A stretch of DNA of 64,000 nucleotides, taken from Nipponacmea schrenckii (taxonomy: Eukaryota; Mollusca; Gastropoda; Lottiidae). Positions 1-11,100 of this stretch are shown here, piece after piece. The notes under the pieces were generated by a model. The model made no database searches. It was not told the origin of the DNA and worked only from the letters and a program-made list of their open reading frames with translations. Position 1 is the stretch's first letter. Every line of letters starts with the position of its first letter. The translations under genes and the position numbers were made by a program. The stretch is from positions 22,208,454 to 22,272,453 of the forward strand of contig CM060201.1 of assembly GCA_030562195.1 (NCBI GenBank). The letters run 5' to 3'.

Positions 1-119
1 TCAAACTATCTATTGGATTCTCCCACACATGCACATTTTCTATAAATATGACTGATGTATTTGTATTAGTGGAACAGCACATTTGTACAATTAGGGGTTC
101 TTTCTTGTTTTCTGTCAAA

Positions 120-420
120 TTATATTTGGGCGTGTATCAAAAACTGCATACGAGAAAACATCTGACCTAGTTACCAGAATCAGGACACAATAATAATTAG
201 GAGATATTTTAAAGGTGTGACCTCACCAAATTATTTTTCTATATCAGAAAATATCACGACCCTTTACATAATTCGACTGATTTAGTCTGGTGTTGTAATT
301 CATTGGACTCTAATTAGATTCAGGTTTGTTATTTCTATGACGTAAGAATGATGCGATTGTTTTGGATCAAAAAACTGTGCACGGATCAAGCACTGCGGAT
401 CTATGATTTACTGTATTGCT
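120..420 (-). repeat. Dispersed repeat (family E), reverse copy
   Basis: This stretch is a reverse-orientation copy of an element also present at 22615-22740, 36445-36575 and 62465-62790 (all forward). Shared words are GACGTAAGAA/TTACGTCATAGAA, the 'agtcgaatga' core and the block reading 'ctggtaactaggtcag' in the sense direction. No coding capacity is visible. The class is unknown; it is probably a short non-autonomous element. The rest of 1-820 shows no gene. Confidence 0.6.
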
Positions 421-859
421 GGCTCGGACAAGAAACTATAATATATTTTAAACTTGGCCTAATCCAATTGAAAAAAAAAAACTATTGAATATCAAAACTG
501 ATTTATAGTTTAATAAATATCTGTTGTCAAGTATTATATCTTGATTTCTTGATTTTATCGTTTAAGTTTTCCTAAATTCAGAAATAATTGAAATTGCATG
601 TGTTTGGATTATCATATCAATGTGTAAAAGGTTTTGGTCGGATGTTATTTGTCTGTAGATGGATTATTAATTTGTATGTTGTTTAAGAACTATCTAAATG
701 TGTATTAAGTTTTGGTTGTGGTTAAGGCTAGTCTACCATCAAATGAAGAATATATCATACTGGGTCCTTTATCAGTAAATAACGCCCAGAATTAAGATGG
801 TCATATAAAAAGTTCATTATTTTCTCATAGGTTAGTACAGATTATTCATCTTGCTACAG

Positions 860-1665
860 AATTTGGAGAAGAAATGAATGGAGTTTTACTTCCTACTCAT
901 CAGCACCTAATTGGCTAATGAAAATGGTAACACCATGCAGTGTGAATGAGAAATTTTGCCAGGACAGCGGCATTAGCCTACTCTTTTTGCAATTTCCAAC
1001 TGTCGAGGGATCTTTAACATACACAGTCTGTAGCACACAGGGCCTCGGTTTATTGTCCCATCCAAAAAACTAGACCCATAAGGTGCAGAAGAGTAGGACA
1101 TCAAAACTCCTTTCATTTCATATTTTTTATACCAAATGTTTGTATATAAACAATAGTCGAATCTATGAGTTTGACTAACAATAGGTACCAATATCAATAT
1201 AGACTAGTTAGTATAACAATGTACTACTATTTGTTACTATATCAATATAAACAAACAGGTGCTCCTTTCTTCACTAATTATACTATATACAGTTCTTATT
1301 TCATTTGGGAAGCCTTGTAGTGTGCTATGAGGGAAATTTTTTATAAGAAATAAACAATCAAGTCTGTGGTATCTAGGACAAAATAATTTTTTTTTAAATT
1401 GATCCTACAAATGAATTAAATGAAAAAAAAAAGGAGTTTTACGTCCTACTCTTCTGCACCTAATAAGCTAATGAAGATGGGCAACGCCATGCAGTGTGCA
1501 ATGAGGGAAATTTTGCCAGAACAGCAGCATTAGACTGTTTTTCTTTTTTCAATTTCCAACTGTCGAGTGGTTTTTAAAAGCACAGGAAGGGAGATGTACA
1601 TCCTACATTTAACATAAACTAATATAAGACGGGCAACACCATGCAGTGTGCATTGAGGTATTATA
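860..1665 (-). repeat. SINE family A fragments (cluster)
   Basis: Three truncated copies of a tRNA-derived SINE lie here in reverse orientation (about 873-1080, 1430-1575, 1590-1665). A short forward tail piece lies at about 1080-1125. Diagnostic words are 'caccatgcagtgtg', 'aatttccaactgtcgag' and the tail 'gagttttacatcctactc'. The family has a fuller copy at 55895-56290, where the tRNA-like head is visible. The open frame on the minus strand at 973-1197 is chance reading through this repeat. Confidence 0.75.
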
Positions 1666-1856
1666 TCTCAGAAAAAAAAAAAAAAAACACCAAATCTATG
1701 AAGCATATAAAACTAAATATGACCAATCTAGGGTGGTTATTAACTGAATAAAAAATCTTGACCCGTTGTTAAGTGACTATTGAATAGTCAAGTACTAGGT
1801 CAATAAAATAAATAAGATTTTCATGTCTTTGATAAATATCTTTACTCAGATTGTAA

Positions 1857-3105
1857 TATATCACTTTATATACACAAAGTAAGTTGACTTTACACCTATC
1901 ACTTTATATACACAAAGTAAGTTGACTTTACACCTATCACTTTATATACACAAAGTAAGTTGACTTTACACCTATCACTTTATATACACAAAGTAAGTTG
2001 ACTTTACACCTATCACTTTATATACACAAAGTAAGTTGACTTTACACCTATCACTTTATATACACAAAGTAAGTTGACTTTACACCTATCACTTTATCTA
2101 CACAAAGTAAGTTGACTTTACACTTCACTTTATCTACACAAAGTAAGTTGACTTTACACCTATCACTTTATCTACACAAAGTAAGTTGACTTTACACCTA
2201 TCACTTTATATACACAAAGTAAGTTGACTTTACACCTATCACTTTATATACACAAAGTAAGTTGACTTTACACCTATCACTTTATATACACAAAGTAAGT
2301 TGACTTTACACCTATCACTTTATATACACAAAGTAAGTTGACTTTACACCTATCACTTTATATACACAAAGTAAGTTGACTTTACACCTATCAATTTATA
2401 TACACAAAGTAAGTTGACTTTACACCTATCAATTTATATACACAAAGTAAGTTGACTTTACACCTATCACTTTATATACACAAAGTAAGTTGACTTTAAA
2501 CCTATCACTTTATATACACAAAGTAAGTTGACTTTACACCTATCACTTTATATACACAAAGTAAGTTGACTTTAAACCTATCACTTTATATACACAAAGT
2601 AAGTTGACTTTAAACCTATCACTTTATATACACAAAGTAAGTTGACTTTAACCTATCACTTTATATACACAAAGTAAGTTGACTTTAAACCTATCACTTT
2701 ATATACACAAAGTAAGTTGACTTTAAACCTATCACTTTATATACACAAAGTAAGTTGACTTTACACCTATCACTTTATATACACAAAGTAAGTTGACTTT
2801 ACACCTATCACTTTATATACACAAAGTAAGTTGACTTTACACCTATCACTTTATATACACAAAGTAAGTTGACTTTACACCTATCACTTTATATACACAA
2901 AGTAAGTTGACTTTACACCTATCACTTTATATACACAAAGTAAGTTGACTTTACACCTATCACTTTATATACACAAAGTAAGTTGACTTTACACCTATCA
3001 CTTTATATACACAAAGTAAGTTGACTTTACACCTATCAATTTATATACACAAAGTAAGTTGACTTTAAACCTATCACTTTATCTACACAAAGTAAGTTGA
3101 CTTTA
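1857..3105. repeat. 38-bp minisatellite, about 33 copies
   Basis: A head-to-tail array with a 38-bp period: successive TCACTTTATA starts fall at 1861, 1899 and so on. The unit reads TATCACTTTATATACACAAA followed by GTAAGTTGACTTTACACC. Copies are nearly identical, with sporadic variants (TATC to CTAC, CACC to AACC, one copy shortened near 2115). Each unit contains AAAGTAAGTTGACTTT, a 5-bp inverted repeat (AAAGT/ACTTT), and AAAGTAAGT, which matches a 5' splice donor. The array lies about 0.9 kb upstream of the ROCO gene and is followed at 3108 by a family C element. High identity suggests recent expansion. Confidence 0.95.
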
Positions 3106-4008
3106 CTTTAATCTGATTGGATAAGAAACTAAATTTAATATCAATTTTAGTGATTGACCAATCAGATGACTAGATCATTAAATTCATCGAAAGTTATGAT
3201 TTCGAAATAAGATCCATGATTTCAAAATTTGACATTTTTTAAAAATCCAAAACAAGCTTTTCTAGGATCAGCTTTAATTTTACTCTTAATCTTACAATAT
3301 TGACTTTGACAATGAACATCATTTTGAGATCTAGTCTTCAAGAATTGCAGGAACCCTGAGGAACCACAGACATTAAGAGAGGAAATTGATAGGGTCAATA
3401 CATTAAACCTATAAAACCCTGTTCAATCAGTATAATCCTATCAGATTTGAAACAGTATTCAGTGACTAATCTATAATAGCTATTAGTACTACTAAGTAGA
3501 TAATCTAGAGACCTATATACTACTAGTCTAATAACTAAACTTGTTACAACTTGTAGAAATCAAAATCTCACCTTAACAAATGTTTTATTATTATCACACT
3601 AGTCTGGGATTGTAACTATAACCAACATGAACTTTACTCTTTATAGGTAGGCATACTATAATACTTTCTTTGTTATTTTTGATGCTAGAAAAATGAAACC
3701 TGGGTCCAGACAGCCCTGTTTTTAGTGTGGCCCAGTCCACAGGGTCATTATATACGTAATAACTGCACATTAGAATGTGAAGAGGTATAGTGTAACTTAG
3801 GTGTGTTTAATTGTAGTTGAACCTTAAGTAGCATTTCAATTCTGATAAGTTGTACAGCTGTAAGCTCTATCAGCTGGTAAAGTTAATATTTAAATGACTA
3901 TACAGAAAGCTGGACTGTTAAAACTAAATATTCAGTTGACTGTATCCCTTCAAGTTTTTGTAGCTAATAAGCCACATATTCATGAGAATGAAATTCTTTA
4001 TTTTCAGA
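3106..4008. other. Spacer upstream of the ROCO gene
   Basis: At 3106-3185 is a family C element with inverted arms CTGATTGG and CCAATCAG. The remainder is AT-rich and shows no convincing coding exon on either strand. A polypyrimidine-AG ending near 4008 (TTATTTTCAG) just before the first ATG suggests that the ROCO start codon sits in a second, spliced exon and that the promoter lies further upstream in this stretch or before it. Confidence 0.5.
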
Positions 4009-4025
4009 TTCACCATTAAATAAAA

Positions 4026-7000
4026 ATGTCTACTCCTCTACCACCCATCTCGCGAAATTCTTCGGCAAAAAGTCGAGAAACAACTTCACCTTCGATATCA
4101 AATACGAGTCGAAAAAGTGTATCACCAACGAGATCTCAAAAATCTAAAAATGCCTCCCCAAAACTTGGCGTCAAAAGAACGAGTTCTTCCAAAAAATTGA
4201 CATCTGCTAATCGCAGTGTTTCCAGTTTGTCGTCTAAAATGGACAGATCTAATGTTAGGAGCGGCCGTCAGTCTTCAGGAGAGTTTAATAATAAAGGATT
4301 ACGAATTGTAGATATGTCGGGACAAGGAATGACTTCTGTTCCTCTTCACGTTACATCCAGTAAGTTTTGTTATTTCATTTTTAATGGGGTGGCTAAGTAA
4401 GTTGCTCGCTAAGGGTCTTGGGTCAATCCCAACAAAGGTCGAGATAATTTTCAGCCCCGTTTTCCCTTGTCGAAATGTTCAGAAGGGACAATAAACCGGG
4501 GGCCCCATGCACTATAGGCTGTGCACATTAAAGATCTCTTGACAGTTGGAAATGGCAAATAGAATAGGCTAATGCTGCTGTCCTGACAAAATTTTTCTCA
4601 TTGCACACTGCACTGCACAATGCATGAAATTGTGTTTGATACGTTTCCAATCACAAATATAAAGAATGTTTTGATATTTTTCAGAGAAAGATACAGGAGA
4701 GCTCAATCTATCTTCGAACAATCTTCGTATTCTTCCTGCTGAGATTCAGAGACTGGTTAATCTAGAAAGACTGGACATTAGTAAAAATGGACTACGGTGT
4801 GTAGGACCGGAAGATTATTCCGGAATTCCCATTGAATTCGCTAACCTTGTCTACCTTCAAGAATTACGGATCTCGGAATGTAACCTGCCGTTTATTCCCC
4901 CAGCAATCTGGAAATTATGTAACCTTAAAATTTTAGACGTCAGCCGAAATAAAATAAACCTTCTCTTGCCCGACGTTGGCAATTTAGTCGCACTGAGAAA
5001 ATTAAATCTTCAACAAACGAACATTACATCATTACCGCCTGAAATTGCCTGCTGTCAAGATCTCGAAGAAATTCTGCTCTGGGGCAACACTATAGAATCC
5101 TTGCCGGACACTCTCCCCGAGATGACAAAGTTAAAAAGATTAGCCATCAACTACCGAAGCTTTTGTGTGGGCGTGGACCAATACATGGAGAACCTGTACA
5201 AAAAGGGGCAGATCCGTTCGGAGCATATCCCACCAGTAGTGTACGAGTTACCTAGTTTAAACGTCCTAGATTTAGAAAGTACGAAAATCAACAATTTACC
5301 AGACATTTACAACGAAAAACTACAAGAGTTATATCTCGCCAAGAATTACCTACAATCTGTACCGGAAAGTATCTATCAACTTACGTCACTTACTATTCTC
5401 GATCTATCCCATAATAATCTGTACCAACTTCCTGACGATATTGGCCATTTGATTGGTTTAAATTATCTCAAGTTGAACAATAATCAGTTTGAACGAATCC
5501 CTGCATCGATTGGAAAGCTGACCAAACTAATTGAGGTTAACTTTTGTCACAATAGAGTGCGCCGTATACCTTCAGAAATTCGGCAACTGGTGAACCTTAA
5601 GTCATTATTGATCGCCAACAACAAACTCCAATCCTTACCAGACAGTATCTGCGAGCTGACGGACTCACAACTCTAGATCTAACCAACAATTCCCTGAAAG
5701 CTCTTCCTATGAAAATGTACAAGCTGACCAACTTAACAGAATGCCACACATACCAAAAACTCCATAAAAATGGTTTGTGGTTGTATCAGAATCCATTAGA
5801 AGTTCCCCCTCCTGAAATCTGGCGTTCCGATAAACCAGATCAGATTTTTGAATACCTCAAAACGCTTCACATCGTGCGCACCGAGAATTTGCAGCGTCAA
5901 AAGATTCTAGTATTTGGTGACTCTCAATGTGGGAAGACCAGTTTGGTATATTCACTGATGCAGAATAAATCATTTCTGACCAAACCAGTCGAGGATCAAA
6001 CGAAAATCGTGGGACAGGTTCTCTGGAGGACGGAAAACAAGGTTCAGTTTTTAATGAATGACTTTGGAGGTGATCGAACCTACTGGATCACATACCCTTT
6101 ATTTCTAGATTTGAGGGCTTTAGTCTTTCTCATTTACGATAGTTCGACATTCACGGAGGCTTCGTACCCTACAATGATTGGACGTTGGATCGACATGCTA
6201 GTTGCTAATGCCCCAGGCACGGTGATTAAAATAATTGGCACTAAATCTGACCTGAACCAAGGTCAAGTTGATCATAATGCCCAAAAAGAAACAATAATTC
6301 GTCTGATTCAAACTCAGCTCAAAAATTACTACAAAAATCTCGCAGACGAGTTGACAAATGTTGAAAGAGAGGTTGAAATAATTCAGGCCTCACAATCTTC
6401 TGTCAACAATCTACGTACCGAAGCAGAAGATGCCATATTGAAATTATTACAAGTACGTCAGCGAAAACTTATTGAACTCAAATCGTGTCAGTTGCGAGTC
6501 ATGCCAAACATCGCCATAGTTACTTCTGCTGAAGGAATCGACGGAATTTCTGACCTTATAAGTGACCTTGAACTACTGGCCATTGACCAATCATTGTTTC
6601 CCTACGCTCAACGTGTTATCCCTGACAATTGGGTCAAATTCCGTACAGAACTGAAACGTCACAAAGCAGTTTATTTATTGTGGGACAAGGTGGAAGAAAT
6701 TGCTAGGAAACATGGAGTCAAGGAAGACCAGCTTGAAGACTGTGTTCAACATTTCCACAACACTGGAGATTTTCTCTGGTATTCGGAAATTCCTGGCATT
6801 TCGGAGATATTATTCCAACGACCACGAGAGCTAATTAATTTGTTATCTTCGTTGTTCCGCCATGACATGTACGATTATCTCAACTACAAAACGGAGAGAC
6901 TGTTTTCCAACAAAGGAAACCTCTCGGAAGAAGAAGTTCACTGAAGTCCGAGAACGATTTTTATTATGTGGCCAAGTTTCACGCCCATTACTGAACTGTC

Positions 7001-7622
7001 TTCTCTTCTATCATAAACTAGATCAGGATGGTTTAACGGACATGTTAGAGTTATTGCCCTTGTTGGATCTGTGTTACACGATACCTGAGCCGGACATTCC
7101 CACGGGACAACTCTACTGCTGGCCGATCATGGTTATCCCGTCATACAGCACTGATATCCAGACGGACAATATTGACGATGTCTGGCCTGAAAAACCGGAA
7201 AACGACCAAAAGGAGGCGTCTGTAATTTACACCTTTCCTTTTCATAATACACATGGAATTTTTGCAAAATGTGCCGCGACAATTCAAGACATTGTTTTAA
7301 CGCGAATGGACTGGAAAACAGCGGTGTTCGCTACGACAGATGACGAATCATTATTGATACGAGAAGGACTTGATAATCAAGGCTCTGTTGTGATTAAACT
7401 GTCCGTACGAGGAGAGAATTTCGGATTTCCATCTTGGAGCTCCTGACTGATTTAGTCCAAGTGATAAACGCGTTGTTAATAAGACATCCAGGTATTTACT
7501 GGAAAATCGACTTTCCCATGAAAAATAACGAATTTTTATCAAAAATAGCCACGACCCCTGACCTCAAGTTTGAGAACACTGATAATGTTTTGAGCTATTT
7601 TTCTAGCTCAGAAATAGCTTAA
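4026..7622 (+). pseudogene. LRR-Roc-COR (ROCO family, MFHAS1-like) GTPase, frame-broken
   Basis: Coding exons are 4026-4359 and 4685-7622, joined in phase (a+AG gives Lys). Product order is: a Ser/Arg/Lys-rich N-terminus (about residues 1-110); 12 or more leucine-rich repeats (about 112-480); a Roc GTPase with P-loop GDSQCGKTS (about 524) and a TKSD base-recognition motif (about 631); a coiled-coil-like insert; then a COR-type region. No kinase domain follows, so it resembles MFHAS1-type ROCO proteins more than LRRK kinases. These are cytosolic signalling proteins. The large exon changes frame three times: about 5660 (1 nt lost in ACGGAC), 6915-6935 (+1 or -2), and about 7421 (1 nt lost in a T run). 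Sense resumes immediately each time and no other stops occur, so assembly indels or a very young pseudogene are both possible. About 1,090 residues if continuous. Confidence 0.8.
4395..4640 (+). repeat. SINE family A copy in ROCO intron 1
   Basis: Head (GTTGCTCGCTAAGGGTC..TCAATCCC), body (AATAAACCGGGGGCCCCATG, GACAGTTGGAAATGGCAAAT) and partial tail of SINE family A fill most of the 325-bp intron between 4360 and 4684. The intron would be very short without it. Confidence 0.75.
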
Positions 7623-8005
7623 CAAATCCTTTGTTTTATTCTTTTATTGTAAAATTTAAATGTGTCAAACTAAACCCTTGTTTTGCCAGTCAAGTCTGGC
7701 TAGAGTATAAAAATGTCTGATATTAATGATATATAATTTATTATATACTCCTATACTAGCCTTGGTCGCAAGTATAATATTATGGTGTTATAAGTGATAT
7801 TCTTTATTTGAAGCACAGACCTTGGTCACAAGTATTAATTTGATTATTTGTAAGCCATATTTTTAAGTGAAATTTCTGATTTTATATTAATATCTATAAT
7901 TATTGTAATTTTATGTAAGTTATATATTTAAAGAGAAAGTGATATACAATGAAGTGCTATTCTAAGATTTGAAATAAAAGTAAAAAATAAAGTAAAAGTA
8001 ATAAA
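7623..8005 (+). promoter_or_regulatory. ROCO 3' UTR and poly(A) signal
   Basis: AT-rich sequence after the TAA stop, with AATAAA at 7973-7978 and more AATAAA-like hexamers to 8005. There is an imperfect internal repeat ('ccttggtcgcaagtataa' / 'ccttggtcacaagtatta'). No further exon of the opposing LMF2 gene could be found here or between 8005 and 8112. Confidence 0.6.
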
Positions 8006-8112
8006 ATTTTATTTATTTGCCTCCCTGGCAAAATATTTTGAAATGATCTTAGTGCTAGGACATCCTAGAAACAGTATTAGAAGATACGACTTGAATTAAA
8101 AAAGGTACTGAC

Positions 8113-11100
8113 CTGCGCCCAGAAGGCAAACAGTCTCAACCCCCTGGCTGGGGCAAAGAAAAGAAAAGGTATGGGTATCTCGATAACGTACGTCACCACC
8201 ACGGCTAGTTTTAAAAACCAAACAGGAAATGAATGACAGAACCAGGCTAGTGGCGTAGGAATACACTGAAAAATATACACAGAAATCAAATATTGGTTTA
8301 AAATAGCTCCATATACTCTTAACAATCTTCTAAAAAAATACGATTTGCGTATTAGAATTTGGATTTTTGTCATTTGATGGGTTACTGACATTAGTTGCTA
8401 TGGAAAAGATCAATGCCAAGAGGTACACCATTAAAATAAGCTGTTTTCATTCGATAGCTAAGTGTCTTGTTGCTATGGGAAAGATCTATGACCAACCTGA
8501 GTTTCAAAATGATGTGTTAGGGCAGTGAGTTTCCACCATGTTGGACATTTACTCGTCAATTTCACCACCCCAGACGCGAACATCAGACGGAACAATAACC
8601 ACTTGACCAGCCACATTGTTATTTTGTCATGACGATGGTAGGATGACAGACGTAACCCAGGGATGTTCAGCTTAAATGGTGCGATCAGAATAGTCAGAAA
8701 TCCAGCCTCTAACAGCAAAATATCCCTGAAAATAATATTTCAAATTTTATGATATTAAAAGATGATGTATCAGAAAATTTTATGAGGTTTTCTCATTTTT
8801 CAATTTTCAGTCTGACATCTGTTATTCCTGCAAATCCACTAAAACTCAGTGTTTGATGACGTCACTAATAACGTAATCTGCTTTTATGACATAAGCCCTT
8901 TTGCATTAGTGGACGTCATCAAACACTTAGTTTTAGAGGAATTTCAGGAACCACAGAAAACTGATTGAAAATTGGAATGGTGTAAATTGATGTTATCAGT
9001 GTCCCTGATATACATACAAAATTTAGAAAAGTTCTTTACAATCTCTTTTACCAATCAGATTAACTATATATGATCAAAACTTGTTTTTACATTTCATTTA
9101 AGGGCAAAATTATCCCCACCCCTCCAAAAAAATCTCTTAAAATGCCACAGCCACAGCTGGTGTTTTTGGAGTCAGGCGGATATTCACCCTCATACTTCTG
9201 TTATACAACAACTAGATTACCCAGAAAATCAATAGTGAATAAAGAAATGCTAGATTTCTATGGTAATCTAAAAGCAATTTGTAGTCCAAGTCAATCAACT
9301 GTGAGATAAATGTGATATTATTCTTCTTCACAGTTGGAGATAACTCAGTCTGTTTCCAGCTCAACATATTATACTTCTTTATAATCACAGCTTCACAAGC
9401 ATGTCTGATACCATCGCAGGCCAAACTATGTATTGTTCTTACATTGAAAATATGTTTCGTTAGTCATATTTACAAAAGAAAATATAAAAAGAGAGACAGA
9501 AAAGAAGCTTACCATTGGAACCACATAAACGACTGACCGACCTGAAATATACAATATTTAAATATATAAACTTGGAGGGACAGGTTCGTTTAAATATATA
9601 AACTTGGAGGGACAGGTTCGTTTAAATATATAAACTTGGAGGGACAGGTTCGTTTAAATATATAAACTTGGAGGGACAGGCTCGTTATTTGTTTGACCAA
9701 TCATACCTTAGTGTTAAGAGTGAAGAAGTTCCTAGAAACTTCTGTGTAAGGCACTGGCCAAGGCCACAAATAAAGAGATAACTGTTTGATACAAGATAAG
9801 GTGAAGTTAGCATAGTTAGTATTGAGTTAAAAAACACCCACAAGTCTACAAAAAACAATAGTCCAATATGAAATTTTTCTTGTTACCAGTCTAAAAGAAG
9901 AGAGTCTCAGAACTGGAAAATTAAGCTAAGCTAATCAGTAATAGATTTCACAGCTCACTGTTAAAATTAAAACCTTCAAATCCAAATGTGTCTAGTCTTT
10001 ATTAACCAAAACTTAACTTCAATAAAATCCAGATTTTTAAGAAATACAGTAATCTGATTGGATAATAAAGCTAAATTTAAAATCCATTTTTGTGATTGAC
10101 CAATCACTGGCCTGAAGAAGACAAGAGAACACTTGTCGAAACGTCGCGTTATATGTTATTAAAGTAATCGTTATATCCATACAAGTTTGTTATAAACAAT
10201 CATAGGGAGTTAAGTTTTTGAGAATAAGGATCCAGAATTTAGACCCCAGACTCTTATCCAAAACTCTGGTAATTTTTTAGAAAAGTAGAAATATGTACAC
10301 AAGAAAAACCAGGTACATGTATATAATAATCAATAAAAAACAGATATTTAAGGATACAGTTCTAGAAAACAGATGTCATAATACATAGATCTAATTAAAT
10401 AGACACCTAGATCAATATTTCTAGCTTTAGTTTGTTTAGTTATAGAATGGCATATATCAACAGAGGAGAGGGTGGTATGAGTTGAAGGGGGCAGGGGCTT
10501 CGAATAGGGGCAAGCTACACAACTAGATTAACAGAATGAGTTTTATGTCCTCTTCTTCTACACACAAATAAACTAATATTTCTAGCTTCAGTTTGTTTAG
10601 GTATGGAAGGGCATATATCAACAAATAGAGGAGAGGGTGGGTTGTATCTTAAGGGGGCAGGGGCTTCGAATAGGGGCAAGCTACACAAGTAGATTAACGA
10701 AATGTAATGAATGAGTTTTATGTTCTCTTCTTCTACACACATATGGATTAATACTGCTACCTTTAGTTTGTTTAGGTAAATAATAATAAGAGGAGAGCGC
10801 GAGTTGTATGTTAGGGGGGGCAGAGGGGGGGGGGGGCAGAAGGGTGGGATAGGGGCTAGAAAGGGAGATGTAGGTAGATCACATTTACACAGGACTTATA
10901 GCATAAAACAGACACTTTTCAAGATATTTTCAAACTCGCAGCACATTTTCATAATTGTATTCCTTAAGTTTGGTTATTCAAAGTTAATTTTGGGTGCGTA
11001 TTTTTCAAATTTTTGTGACCATTTATTTGGTGAGCAACTGTTCATACCCTCCCTTCAAGCCGTTCATAGAGTTCACATGAAAGTGGATAATAAAAAAGTG

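Noticed and set aside
1857..3105. Regular repeats resembling a CRISPR array
   Set aside because: Units are contiguous 38-bp copies with no unique spacers, in a eukaryotic gene-rich context; this is a minisatellite. The same holds for the 30-, 54-, 58- and 60-bp arrays.
9070..9309. 79-codon forward ORF in an LMF2 intron
   Set aside because: No recognisable motif; lies antisense within an intron between two phase-consistent LMF2 exons.
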